A stretch of DNA of 64,000 nt from Halichondria panicea (taxonomy: Eukaryota; Porifera; Demospongiae; Suberitida; Halichondriidae), in contig NC_087377.1 in the NCBI RefSeq assembly GCF_963675165.1, positions 10,588,632 to 10,652,631 of the forward strand. The letters run 5' to 3'. Numbering within the stretch: the first letter of the stretch is position 1; every line of letters starts with the position of its first letter. Below are positions 11,801 through 22,263 of the stretch, one piece after another. The position numbers and the translations under genes were made by a program. Below the pieces are notes generated by a model. The model saw only the letters and a program-made list of their open reading frames with translations, was not told the DNA's origin and did no database searches.

Positions 11801-12055
11801 TATGTTAGTAGGCTGCGATCTAAATGTACATGATCCTGCAAAATAGCAGCAACACAATCAGTGTACACATAGAGAGACACCTTTTACTTTATCACTCCAT
11901 GCATGTTATTCACATGCAGCTGTAGCTAATGTTATAATTATCTCTTAATCATACATCGTGTCGTATTCCTTACTGAAAACATTTTGCTTACCTTTTACTC
12001 CACATAGACATAATATGTGTGATAGTAACAGCAAAGCGTAAGTGACTCTCATCAT
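5732..12055 (-). CDS. Gene B: one-Ig receptor with membrane helix and tyrosine tail
   Basis: Proposed exons: 12055-11992, 11835-11458, 11326-11222, 11172-11062, 5889-5732; 816 nt, 271 residues. Exon 1 is a signal peptide (MMRVTYALLLLSHILCLCG); a second in-frame ATG follows directly. Exon 2 is an Ig domain (CDCQ, SWIIDSVIY...LP, IQCVIG). Exon 3 is a short acidic linker. Exon 4 is the membrane helix, starting VVIGGIGSS and ending in a basic stop-transfer run KCKKCKARQK. Exon 5 is the cytoplasmic tail with HIYEEPNLPEPVYDQI and later NEAYTTV. All junctions are phase 1. Exon 5 is joined across a 5.2-kb intron full of transposons. The join rests on phase, frame and the matching tail of gene E, and no competing upstream exons were seen. 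The tyrosines would be kinase and SH2 targets if the protein signals (inference). Confidence 0.8.
6290..6545. repeat. Low-complexity CCAACT repeat
   Basis: Irregular tandem copies of CTACCAACTGCCAACT-like units, then decayed versions such as GAACTATCAAGTAGCAA. It lies inside the large intron of gene B. The reading frame open through it is a repeat artefact. Confidence 0.8.
6992..7905. mobile_element. Possible inverted-repeat element with purine/pyrimidine arms
   Basis: GGGTGGTGATAAAACAGGG near 6999 is matched in reverse by CCCTGTTTTATCACCACCC near 7880. The GAAATGAGAAA-type tract after the first matches the TTTCTCATTTC-type tract at 7740-7870. This makes arms of about 80-130 bp around 0.7 kb. 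TATTGG lies outside both arms, but the duplication is not clear-cut. No coding sequence is visible between the arms. Confidence 0.55.
7945..8328. mobile_element. hAT-like MITE, 384 bp, TATAC duplication
   Basis: The ends start CAGTGGCAGATCCAG and, in reverse, CAGTGGTGGATCTAG. Both are followed inward by a GGGGTTC block. The flanks are TATAC at 7940-7944 and 8329-8333. The termini resemble hAT-family ends, and the 5-bp duplication matches that of the element at 13653-14012. No transposase is present. It lies in the large intron of gene B. Confidence 0.75.
9315..9447. mobile_element. Hairpin MITE, 133 bp, 9-bp duplication
   Basis: Nearly the whole element is one inverted repeat. CAGAGGAGATCCGATATGCG, then TGCACGAATCATTACAAG and TTCAGTGCATTG are mirrored at the right end. 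The flanks AGCATTTCC and AGCAATTCC agree at 8 of 9 bases, pointing to a Mutator-type insertion. A related left end starts at 63942 and is cut by the window edge. Confidence 0.75.
9972..10503. mobile_element. MITE of the GGATTGGCAACG family, copy 1
   Basis: The left arm reads TATAGATACAGG...GAGAGGGATTGGCAACA; the right arm reads TTGCCAATCTCTCTC...TATCTATA. The internal block ATCCGTGTTTC is shared with copies at 28267, 32839 and 34082. The target duplication is not clear for this copy. It lies in the large intron of gene B. Confidence 0.7.
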
Positions 12056-12741
12056 AAAGACCAACCACGCTAACGATATTTATATTTTAGTTATATGGAG
12101 CTGTTGTAGGACCAAACAGTTTTATAGGCTGCAGTGTTATTTAGCTCGAGTTTCAGAGGCTATAATAATACACACTCTTGGTGGTGCATTTGTTTACCAA
12201 ACTATTATAATTGCACAATAATTGCAAATTGAATGTGTCAAGATCAAATAAAATAACATGCATGAATGCTGAATCGAGGAGAAATATAGTTCAGCTTGTA
12301 ATCCATAATTATTGGCTATTGCATCCAGTTGTTATAGTTAACGTATTATAGTTGCCACGAGGCAAATTATAGTACTTCAGTTCTATAGTTGTATAATTAT
12401 AAATATTCTGTACTGTGATAAGCGTACAAGTGCATGAGGTATATATATAGGATTGAGAGCAAAGGTCACCGTTAGAGTGCCCTTTGTATACTTGTTCTGC
12501 ATGTGACTTCTGTCCTCATACAATCTTGACACTGCCTTGTTTACACATGATACAAAATTATACTGCAGTGCAAACTGAACTTTTGTTTATATATAATTAT
12601 TCATTTTCTCCCAAAAGCTGTCGCTTATACTTTGCTTGTTTCCTTTAGGGACATTATAAGTTTTGTTCAATAACAATTATAATGAATTAATCATGCACTT
12701 ATAGACTAAGTTTATAAACTATTTCCGCATTAGTTACTGGG
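12056..12741. other. Gene-free upstream region of gene B
   Basis: AT-rich sequence upstream of the proposed start of gene B. I see no coding exon or sharp repeat boundary. It presumably holds the promoter, but no motif can be assigned with confidence. Confidence 0.4.
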
Positions 12742-12937
12742 TTATTTATCTATGTTGATAACAACAGGCAGTGCAGATACAGTAACTATACTCTGACGCA
12801 CGCAATGACAACAGCGAGCAATGATAAACTTCATTGGTACTGACATGAAACCATCAGGAGTGCACTCCTGATCCCATCCATAACAACTAATCATTTTCCA
12901 GTTTCTACACGTGTCTGTTCGATACATAACTTTTCTG
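12742..12937 (-). other. Possible orphan terminal exon encoding a cysteine-rich peptide
   Basis: The minus-strand open frame is CYGWDQECTPDGFMSVP followed by MKFIIARCCHCV and ends in TAA. An acceptor-like AAAAG at the start would fit phase 1. Six cysteines with a terminal CCxC suggest a disulfide-rich fold, perhaps cystine-knot-like, but I do not recognise a family. No signal-peptide exon was found upstream; the flanking sequence is duplicated intron DNA of gene F. It may be a relic. Confidence 0.3.
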
Positions 12938-13565
12938 ATAGAGCTATGTACGCCGGTATACTGCCGTGTATATGCATGTAAACTGCTGAAGAGTTACATA
13001 AAGAAAAGGTTTTCCATGAAGGTTTAAATCACTTTGTACTATCTGTGTGAGGGACTGGAGATTTAGAGTACTTAGACAGTTAAGAGAACGTTGACAATAT
13101 TCACTTTTCACAGTCGATAGCACAAATCAAAATACCAAAAGGCTAAAAACATGTTAAGACCAGGCTAGGCCCTGATAAATTATGCATTTTCACCCATTAT
13201 TCTATTTTTTATCTTGAAAAATCTGCCTCATAAAAAATCCGCCGTAAAAATCTGGCCAAAAAATGCGACATAATAATTATAGACAAAATTAAGACATAAA
13301 CACAGCACACAACTGACACATGACATAATTATGATTCTCAGTGTTATGTTGCTGAACTGATCCATAATATTCACCTTGAGCATTTTTTTGCTTACTGACT
13401 TGAACTAATCACCTTCAATCATTTTTTGCCATGAAAACGTTGTTACTTTACCAAAAATAGACATTGATACCTATTATTTATTAGGTAATCGTAAATTTGT
13501 TTTTGATTCCACAAGTGGCCCACTTGTGTGTACTGCAGTCCATTGAGATCAATGAAAATCATACT
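12900..13565 (+). pseudogene. Decayed copy of the exon 5 to exon 8 region of gene F
   Basis: Bases 12905-13160 match intron sequence of gene F at 47110-47410 (shared CACGTGTCTGTTC, ATGCATGTAAACTGCT, GAGATTTAGAGTACTTAG). Bases 13494-13560 match gene F exon 8 at 49011-49067 (AAATTTGTTTTTGA and ACAAGTGGCCCACTTGTGTG). The exon copy has an insertion in the middle (GTGTGTACTGCAGTCC versus GTGTGTGAGTCC) and no flanking exons, so it is non-functional. Confidence 0.75.
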
Positions 13566-13569
13566 AAAA

Positions 13570-14250
13570 ACGATTGATTGCAACTCCAACTTTGGGGGTT
13601 TTATTGTTTAGTTATTGTCCTTACATAATTACTATGTGACTCTCAGCATATCCAGGGGCGTAGGGAGGGGGAGGGCTTTGGGGGCTGGAGCCCCCCCTTT
13701 CTCTGCAAAAACTACACTAAGAGCCCCACCTTCTCTGATGAGTCTTCAGCCTGGGAATTATACTGGTATAGATTAGTGGCAGACAAACAGCATGTCCAAG
13801 AGCTAGCTATACTATACTAGTAACTTTGATTCTTTAGTGCAACTAGCTACGGCTAGCTAGCTAGCTAGCTTTAGCAGTATTATTAATTGAAGCAAGGTGT
13901 GGCTATTTCTTGCACATGCGCAATGAGCCATTAATTAGGGGGTGTGGCTTCCGGTCACCGAAAAATTTCAGCGCTCAGCCCCCCCTTCCTCAAATTCCTG
14001 CCTACGCCCCTGATATCCCCTACAGAATAAACGGTAGGTTGTGTCTGATGAGCGATTTTTTTGTCTGTTCTTACCGTTTATCAGACACTAGCACATTTTC
14101 AGCTCTTGAAGACTTAGTAGTTGATATTTATCAATTCTTTTTTGCATACATTCATAGTAACACATGCTTGATCAGATGGTGCAAAAGAAAATTTTTTATC
14201 ACTGCTTATTTCCTTAGAATGAGTGTCTGAACATGCATTGTGTCTGAATA
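13570..14250. repeat. Duplicated segment, inverted copy at 41440-41715
   Basis: Leaving out the transposon at 13653-14012, this segment matches the reverse complement of 41440-41715. Shared strings include TTATTGTCCTTACATAATTA, CTTACTGTTTATCAGACAC (with small changes) and CAGCTCTTGAAGACTTAGTA. No coding function was seen. Confidence 0.75.
13653..14012. mobile_element. hAT-like MITE, 360 bp, with an empty site elsewhere in the window
   Basis: The ends are CAGGGGCGTAGG and CCTACGCCCCTG. They are flanked by ATATC at 13648-13652 and 14013-14017. An inverted paralogous copy of the surrounding DNA near 41640-41660 has a single ATATC and no element, showing the pre-insertion state. G/C-rich inner arms; no ORF of interest. 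Confidence 0.85.
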
Positions 14251-17200
14251 TAGATGCCTTACTCTAGATGCAAACGGAAGTGTAAACCAATTAAGCACGT
14301 GAAAAATGCTGCAAATCTGATGGGCGCCACTATAGCGGTGCTAGAACAAATCCCAGATAGGCTTGCAACCTGACCTCCCATCAGGGATGGTCAGGCTACG
14401 CCCAACTATAGCACCTCACGAATACCTTAGTTAGCTATAACCCACAGAAGGACTTTAAACAAAAATCGAGGCTCTGATTTACATGAAGTATGGTGCTGTT
14501 TGGATAGAGGGATAAAACAAACTCATGACTAGTCAGATACAAATTAAAACCTGCTGGTGTGCTGATGCCTGGGTGGATGTACATGTCATGCTTGAAAAAT
14601 CTATAGAGATCTGCCCTGCTAGCTGAATCAGCATTTAAATATACAGTAGGTTTGGTATCTGACACATGCAATTGTTTACGGTATAATTATTTCATTTCAG
14701 CCTTCTTATGAAAAACTCTTGCATGAATCACGATGCCTTAATTTTTGTGGCATAGAGGCAATTGAGCATAGTTCACACATGAATGCACAACAGAAAACAT
14801 GCAGCATATCCATGAGTGCAATTGGTAAAAAATGGGCCTAAACGTCATGTATACATGTAGCTTAATTGTAGGCGTTGTATCCAACACACTAATCTGTTCA
14901 TCTGTTATATAGTAAGACCACACAAATAAATTCTTTTTCACAAAATGGAAACTTTAGAAACTCACCATTGGCGTACTCTTTGATAGGGTGCTCTCATTTG
15001 AGTTGTTAGGTCAATAGATGATTCTCATGCAGACACGACAGACCGGACATCGTTACGGTCACCACTCAAGCTGGTCTGTAGACACAGGTGCTGTCTATTG
15101 TTCCCACCAGGGGGACTGTAGTTGTGGGGAATGGACTTGCTACTCGAGTGAAAGTCACTAATCTTGATAGTTAAGTTATCATTATGCATGTCCACGACTG
15201 TGTCGAGATTAGAGCCACTGACACTGTTTTGAGTGTAATTCAGTTTTGTTATGGAGGAAGAGAGAGAGTTGGAGTAGAGGGGAGAAGAGATGCCTTCTCT
15301 CGTCATCAAGGGGATTAGTGGGGGAGAGCGTACGAACAAGCCGGCTCTACGAAGCAGGTTAGAACTGTAGAAATGAGTCAATGCGTCTACTAATCCATGC
15401 TGCTTTCCATGGCCAAGTTAAGTGAAGATGGTCGTATTCCACGAGCAGTGATAGCTGCATGTACATGTGTGTATACATGTGTGGTAGGGGGAGATTAAAA
15501 GCTTAGCTGGAGTTTGGTAGCACTATATATAGGCATGCACTCTTGTATGACATTGATCCATATTTACTATAATTATACACAATAGCATAAACCAGACTAG
15601 GAAATGCATATGGGACTATTTTCAATTCAATGGTTATAACGAAAATTTAGCTCATTTTGTAGTAAAGCATCAAGCACCAACTGCGGTAAGGTATAATATA
15701 CAATTGAGCAAAAACAGAAGCCTGTCTCCGTTCTCAATTGTATAAACTGATTAAATCTCTAAAGAAAACCAATTAGAACTATAGGTATAAGCAATCACTT
15801 TTGGGAGAGAGTGGAAAGTCAAAACTGTACACACACTCACCAATTTTCCTTCCTTCTTCCTACAAACTGCTATGATCACTGCCAACAAGCAGCATTCCTC
15901 CCACCACTGCGGCAATGATCACAGAGATGATAATTATGCTCTATGAGAAAACACAACATAATTTCTATACACATACAAGTTTCAAAAGAACAAAAATGTT
16001 ATAGAAGAAACTTATAAAAATGTTATGGTGAGAGAAAAGGTGTGCATAGTGTTGACAAATGCACTGTATTTTAATCGAACTCACGATACTCAATTACATT
16101 ATTACATTATTAAAGAAGGACGATATCCTTTATAGTAGATTCTACTGCAAGAGGCAGTACGTAACTTTATGGACTAACCCATATTTACTCAGTGGGTTCT
16201 AACAACCACTAACCTGATAAAGAAGTAGCCAAAGTCGCATGTATGGTGGTTGTCCGATAATTGATGAGCAGTGCCTGACTGTGTACTCCGTATCAGGATT
16301 AAGGTTTGTTATAGTTAGCTCCCCGTCTGGCACTTCCACTGACAAGATGATGAAGGGGTCTCCATTTCGCAGAACCTGGGGAATGTGATTAGAACTAAAC
16401 CGGTAAAGATCCTTAATTTCCTATTAAGTTGACTTTAGTGTGTCTGTCTTTTATCAACCGATGTTGAGGCATTGTCTACGTGAATTCATAACGTTATCAC
16501 ATCTTTAGTGCCTATCGTAAAATTAAACCCCAAAATTGCATTCCAAAATGGTACAACTCTAAGATTCGTCATCAAATCACTCGCTCCCTCCAAAAAAAGG
16601 CTGAAAGGCTTCATACCGCCACATCTCTACTACTAAAGCTAGAAGCTGCGGAGCAATGTCTATATACTTAATAAGATACCCACATTGAGTGGACAGTATA
16701 AATTACATTGGTATAGAGATTGTAACAACAATATCAAATTTTAAGTGGTTGTATGCATTTCACCCTCTCACCTTTGTTCTCAATTATCCCCACTTCGCTA
16801 AATGGTCCATCTCCCAGCTCACTCCTCCCAGCCACTCTAACCTCCGCACTCTTCTCTAGTCCAGCTAGCTTCAACACAACACTGTATTCAGTATCAACAC
16901 CACTGGCCATGGTACCATTCCCCTCCATAGAGATAACAGAGTTCGAGTCATAGCTAGCGATAACAAGTTGTCCAGGTGAGGTGAGGACAGCAGATTGAGT
17001 ATAGTAATGAAATGTGTTATGGGGCTTGAGCCTTTCCTGATAGAGAAGCTGAGAGTGTGGTAGCCACTGGAATGAGTTACTGTCAATAAAGATGGCGGAC
17101 TGGGAAGAGCTGGAGAGAGAAAGGTGTACATAATTATAGTGTTGACATACACTGTATTTTATTTGCACTCATGGTACTCAATTACATCACCAAAGGAAAT

Positions 17201-17403
17201 GTTAAAGGACGATATCCTTTATGATAGAGTCTACTACAAGAGGCGGTTTAAAGTAACTTTATGGACTAACCTATGAAGCACTCAGTGGGTTCTGACAACC
17301 ACTAACCTGGTGAATTAATTATAATTAATATAGCCAAAGTAGTCTCTTGCATGCATTGGTGGTTGTATGGTCTGATACTCATATAACATTTGATGTCTGA
17401 TGA

Positions 17404-17679
17404 TAGACTCACAAGCCGTCACTGTTGCACGGCCACTGCATAGTCAAACTCTGTGTAGGGACTCGTGCAACGTTTGCCACGATATTTGTGGCAACTCAAG
17501 TGGCTAGACTGCATGCGGTTACCATGCACAAAATCATTGATAGTGACGTGTATACTGACGTTATGAAAACCGCAGCCACTTAGAATCTTATCGGATATGC
17601 TGACTGTGCAACACAAGTCTCTACACGGAGTTTGACAAGTCTACTGTTCACCGTGCAACAGTGACGGCTTGCGAGTCCA
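17404..17679. mobile_element. MULE-type MITE inside the exon 9 remnant, 276 bp
   Basis: The termini TAGACTCACAAGCCGTCACT and, reversed, TGGACTCGCAAGCCGTCACT extend as imperfect repeats for about 55 bp. A perfect 9-bp duplication, GTCTGATGA, lies at 17395-17403 and 17680-17688. The intact exon in gene G (53794-53956) and the neighbouring remnant at 16205-16378 serve as empty sites. Confidence 0.9.
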
Positions 17680-17953
17680 GTCTGATGAGTAGTGCCTGCA
17701 TGACTGTGTACTTTGTGATAAAGGTTTGAGTTAGCTCCCCCTCTGACACATCGATCCACTGGCAAGATGATGAAGGAGCTCCATTTCCATTTCAAATTTG
17801 GGAGAAATTTAGAAATAAACGGGTAAAGATCCTTAACTTCTCTATTATAAAATTACTACATTATTTGGTCAGCCAATGGTAAAGATCATTAACTCCTCTA
17901 ATAGAAAATGGCTATGTTAGTGTTAAAAGTTTACAAGCAACACACTGAATGTA

Positions 17954-18040
17954 TAGTCTCGATCTCATGAATCAGCCGCCGTTCCTTGCGCGCCCGTTCC
18001 TTTGGAGCACCAAAGGAACGGCGGCTGATTCATGAGACTA
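17954..18040. mobile_element. 87-bp foldback element with 9-bp duplication
   Basis: TAGTCTC and CTCATGAATCAGCCGCCG are mirrored as CGGCGGCTGATTCATGAG and ACTA, with a GC-rich centre. The flanks are a perfect CTGAATGTA at 17945-17953 and 18041-18049. The TAGTCTC end matches the element at 21632. It is a minimal Mutator-type hairpin. Confidence 0.85.
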
Positions 18041-18400
18041 CTGAATGTACTGATGTCAGTACTTTAATTAAATACGTCCTCTAGTTCCCAGCTGACTAGC
18101 ACTGAACACCTGTCGGGAACAGGCCTAGGGTGACTTGGATCAGGGACAGACTCGGCTGGCTTTGGGAGAAACAACCTTAACATTACTTCACGATATCATT
18201 GTAAGCACTTGACGATATATACAGGTATTCTCTAGTTCTCACTTTAAAACTGTGTCCCGTAAAAGATTAGTGTGGAGCCACACTAAATTGTTTCACGAAT
18301 TTTTAATCCCCCAAAACAGACCAGTACTTTCAATGTGGCATAGTCTCGCACGAATGTTTTCTGTAATAGTTATGACACATGCACGAGTACCACATGGGAT

Positions 18401-18462
18401 ATATTGGCTCAGTAGTGACTTAGGCCCGGCGCCCGAGGGCAAAGGCACTACTGAGCCAATAT
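18401..18462. repeat. Hairpin with GC-rich loop
   Basis: ATATTGGCTCAGTAGTG at the left is complemented by CACTACTGAGCCAATAT at the right, with a loop containing CCCGGCGCCCGAGGGC. The loop resembles the centre of the palindrome at 29671-29806, so both may belong to one element family. Confidence 0.75.
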
Positions 18463-18660
18463 TTTACCGTATAGAGGGTAATTTTCGTGGGGCAAAATAT
18501 TCGTTGTTTTCGTGGTTGAAGGTCTGACCACGAATATTTTACCCACGAATGAAGCGACCTTGCCTACCTTTACCTGCAAGCTCCAATCACAAAAATATTA
18601 CCAACGAAATCAAAGCATTACTTTACAAATCCAAACATTTTAATCCAAAAAATGTGACTA

Positions 18661-18894
18661 CCGTATAGCGCGAAATTTTCGAGGCACTTATATTTCGTGG
18701 ATTGGCCTCTAAAAGCCATTTCGTTGCACAATGTTCGCGGAATGACTGCTTACCGGAAGCCAAGCCTTTAAATATTTGCATGATAGCAGGTAATTCTTAT
18801 TAACGAACACTTTTCGTGGACTTAATTTTTGTGTAGAATTCCAACCCACGAAATCCGCGAAAATTAAGCCCCTCGAAAATTTCGTGCTATACGG
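18661..18894. mobile_element. TA-flanked MITE, 234 bp
   Basis: The ends are CCGTATAGCGCGAAATTTTC and its complement GAAAATTTCGTGCTATACGG, flanked by TA on both sides (Tc1/mariner-type target). A second, more decayed copy lies at about 52584-52770 upstream of gene G exon 12. The related sequence at 18472-18600 adjoins it. Confidence 0.8.
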
Positions 18895-21631
18895 TATATA
18901 GAAGCCTATAAGCTATACAAGCTCTTACTTGCACTTCATTGATCATTAGCAGTCTCCACAGACACACGGACACACACACACACACACACATTAACGTATA
19001 CCTCACTGCACATGCTGAAGCAGAAAGATGGGTAGTTGCACAGAAGCAAGAGCTATACTATAATAGATCTATACCTGAAACCAGCAATCCAAATTCCAAA
19101 TAAGATTTGATTTGCGTCTTTTGATCTACCACTGTCAGCATATCTGATAAGATTCTAAGTTGCTGCGGTTTTCGTAACGTCAGTGTACACATCACTATAT
19201 CAATGATGATTTACTATTAGCCACTTAGGGCAGTGCACAACTGTGATATAGGAAGTTCTCTAGACCCAATTTTTAATTGGGCTGGTGTGAGACTAAGGGT
19301 ATTAGGCAAAAGAAAACAACAGAGTCACAACACACCACACCTTAGAAAAACATTACTACGTTTTGCTAAATCACATGGCCATTCTGACCTCTGACCTGGA
19401 CCACTAATTGGTAAATTTGACCAGAAAAATCCGTGAAACATAACATTAATTTGATGTGGTCTCAGGTTGCAAGCAATTCTTTCTGGACTTGGTTAGCATG
19501 TTTCCTGTTGCTCTGGTATACTTGTGTAAAGGCACTGATGAATGTGCTGACACTGTCTGCCCTCGAGGCGGAGACTATATATCTGCTCAGACTGGCGCAC
19601 CAGTTCGAAGTGGACGAGGGAGCACTGGGCAAACATATCTCATTATCTTGCCATGTCCTCTCTGTACATTGTCAGTGATGTGCCTAGAATTGTTCGCAGT
19701 GGCAATTTTAAGTAGTAAACTAGGGAGGTGGTTGTTTTGTGTCTAGTGGTGGGTTTTTGTCTAGAGGTGTGGTTAGTATCAGCCACCCGACAGTGTGGGA
19801 AATCCCTGCATTGTCAAGTAGCTAATATTATACGTATTTTGTCATCCGAGCACCCCTCCTTGCTCCGGTTTTTGCATATACATTGTATATGCATTGTATC
19901 ATGTGACGAGAATATAGCTTTATATCAAATTCTGTTGTTCAAGCAGCTGCATGTATATGTCCCAGTGTGATTATTTACGTATACATGTAACCACATTAAG
20001 AGCATTGTATTGCTAGCAGAATTATTAACCCGAGGCGGGTAGGCGGCCTCGGTTACAGTAGTCTGTCAGTCTGTCTGTGTGTCCGTGTGTTTTGTGTCTG
20101 TGTGTCTGTCACTGCTCAGTTTGGCTAACCTGGTGATTTAGGCATCACAATTTGTACGTAGGGTTAATTAAAACTAAGGCTTAAAATTTGGCAGATTTTG
20201 CAAAGAAGTCTTTGTTTCGCAGAAAAGGCGTGTTAAACCTAAGAAGCTTTGCGTACTTCTAAACGCGGCTATTATTTGAAACATAAACCAATATTATAGT
20301 TAGCCCAGCTAGATGGGGATATTATTCGAAACATAAGACTGTTTGCTTTATGTGTTTGTGGAAAAGGGTCGATACATGCAATAGAAAGCTAGAATTGTGT
20401 CTGGTTTGTCTCTGTTACCGTGTCTGGTTTGTCTCTGTTACCTCCTCTGACTCAACTGCAATTGGACCACTGAGGAACTGTTGAGAGATTTCGAGGAGTT
20501 TCTGGATGTGAGCAATCTTGAATGCATCGAGTCCCATGGGTGCACCTTACTGAACTAAAACATGCAATGTTTGGTTTGTTAAACACTTTATTATATATAA
20601 TTATACTGCAGTCAGTATGTCTCACGAGACAAGTATACTACATAGACCAGTACTACTATGTCTCATGGACCGCAAATTGTCTTCTCGACTCTGTTAGTAG
20701 AGCTGTAATTACGTGTAATTATGTTGCCATAGAATATGTGACCAGTTCTGTTAAATTCATACAATATGCATGAGAGTGCATGTACTTCAATCTGTGATGT
20801 ATTCAGTTTGTACGGCTCCATACTTAGTAGCATACAAAACTCTGTATGTCAGTTATTTGGGTAATAAAGCTTTGACCAATGATGAGAGTATAGTGTCACA
20901 TGACTGTATTTTCCATAACCTGTTTTTCTTGTCGGTATTAATTTTAAAGTACACTAGATTCTAGTATCTACATTGAATAAACAACTTCCACTATCATATC
21001 TGAGTAATGATAGAACAATGCTTCTAAAAACAAGTGTTCAAGCTGGCGCTGTGCTAATGCCTCTCGCCATGTTTTTGCTTTCCCTCAAAAGTATTAGAGT
21101 GTTATCTATAATGAAAGTTAGTTTTATCTATATAAAGTCACTGAGAAGAAAAGACTTATTTACATGCATCTATTGTTGTATTATGTGGCTTACCAGGACC
21201 TCAAGAAAGAAGAAAATTGATTCTTCCAGAATCTGTAGTTCAGTGTATATAATATCTAAGAAGAAAAGACCTGTGTACATGCATATATATTGTTATCTAT
21301 ATATTGTTATATGGTAGTGTTTTGTGGCTTACCAGGCCCTCAAGACAAAGATGATTCTGCCAGGAGGATCTGGATCTGGATCTTGGATATTTACTCACAT
21401 GGGGAATGAGCGCGCATGCGCATTACATCCACAGGAATAATTAAAGGGTGTGTCCAAAGAGATTAATTTCACAAATATTAATGGCTACTGCATGCTAGCA
21501 TAGTGATCCGGAAGGTTAGCCGAGGTCAAAGTTCGCGAATTGACTCAATAATACTCTCATGAATTAGCCGCCCTTCCAGGATAGTGCAGTGGTAGCCTCG
21601 ATTCAAGGCCGTATTAATTTTAGTGCAGTTG
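18895..21631. other. Gene-free stretch with simple repeats
   Basis: Contains a CA repeat near 18968-18990, a 23-base tandem repeat (GTCTGGTTTGTCTCTGTTACC) near 20398-20445, and two tandem copies of a segment of about 120 bases at 21138-21235 and 21260-21360 (shared AGAAGAAAAGAC and TGTGGCTTACCAGG). Open frames at 19433-19746 and 20522-20773 have no recognisable domain, signal or splice context. I see no supported gene. Confidence 0.5.
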
Positions 21632-22254
21632 TAGTCTCGAATACCCGCCTCAACCTAAAAGCTTGAGTCTGGTCAAACTCATATGAACTTTGTTCTGCAC
21701 AGTCAGCAAAGTCAAGTGGGCTACACGCCCACAAGCATAGTGATAAAGCACAAGCCACCGCATGTTAATTGTTTAATAGGGACAGAACATACACAGAGGG
21801 CTATATCAGACAGTGTATCAATTAAGGCTAGGAGTTGAAAGCCTACGAGAAAAACACTGAGCTTGAAGCCATCATTGCACAGAGCTAGAGGGCCATGAAA
21901 CCATGGTCGACGGTTACATTCACATAAATGAGCATTTAGGCTGTTAATTTCGACAAGGTGTTCCAAAGGTCCTGTTGCTAGTCTGGAGAGTTCTAGTATC
22001 ACATCCTTACAACTCTCTCCATGAATTTTCCTACGTCGCCTTCTGTCAGGGGCTAATTCTTTCTACTAGTAACAATCCACGCTGCCATGGCGGTTAGCTA
22101 TAATGATATTCATGTAGACTATAATTTTATTCATGTTCCACACCCACTTGTGGTCAATTAAATGTCCAAGAAATTCCTGGACACACTTGAACCAAACCTC
22201 AATGTGAGTTTGACCAGACTCAAGCTTTTAGGTTGAGGCGGGTATTCGAGACTA
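21632..22254. mobile_element. MULE-type element, 623 bp
   Basis: Terminal inverted repeats of about 50 bp: TAGTCTCGAATACCCGCC, then TCAACCTAAAAGCTTGAG, then TCTGGTCAAACTCA, mirrored at the right. A perfect 9-bp duplication, GTGCAGTTG, lies at 21623-21631 and 22255-22263. No transposase is visible. Confidence 0.9.
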
Positions 22255-22263
22255 GTGCAGTTG

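Larger units (their letters stand above)
14826..18174 (-). pseudogene. Decayed partial copy of gene G (FN3, membrane and tail exons)
   Basis: In minus-strand order I see remnants of gene G exon 8 (about 18174-18080), exon 9 (17795-17270, split by a transposon), exon 10 (17112-16779), a second exon 9 (16378-16205), exon 11 with the membrane helix (15955-15840), exon 12 (about 15470-15400), exon 13 (15362-15025) and exon 14 (14900-14830). Breaks include a frameshift inside exon 10 after THFI, a deletion of about 17 bases inside the membrane segment, loss of the exon 13 acceptor, stops in exon 12, a frameshift ending exon 13 early at VVSA, and a 10-base deletion in exon 14. The Ig exons are absent. 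It cannot make the gene G protein. Confidence 0.85.

Noticed and set aside
18960-18992. CA microsatellite as a structured element
   Set aside because: Ordinary dinucleotide repeat.
19433-19970. Three overlapping frames, one with several cysteines
   Set aside because: No signal peptide plus domain combination and no splice partner; kept only as part of a gene-free stretch.
21721-22002. 93-codon minus-strand frame
   Set aside because: Entirely inside the 623-bp Mutator-type element; too short for a transposase and without motifs.
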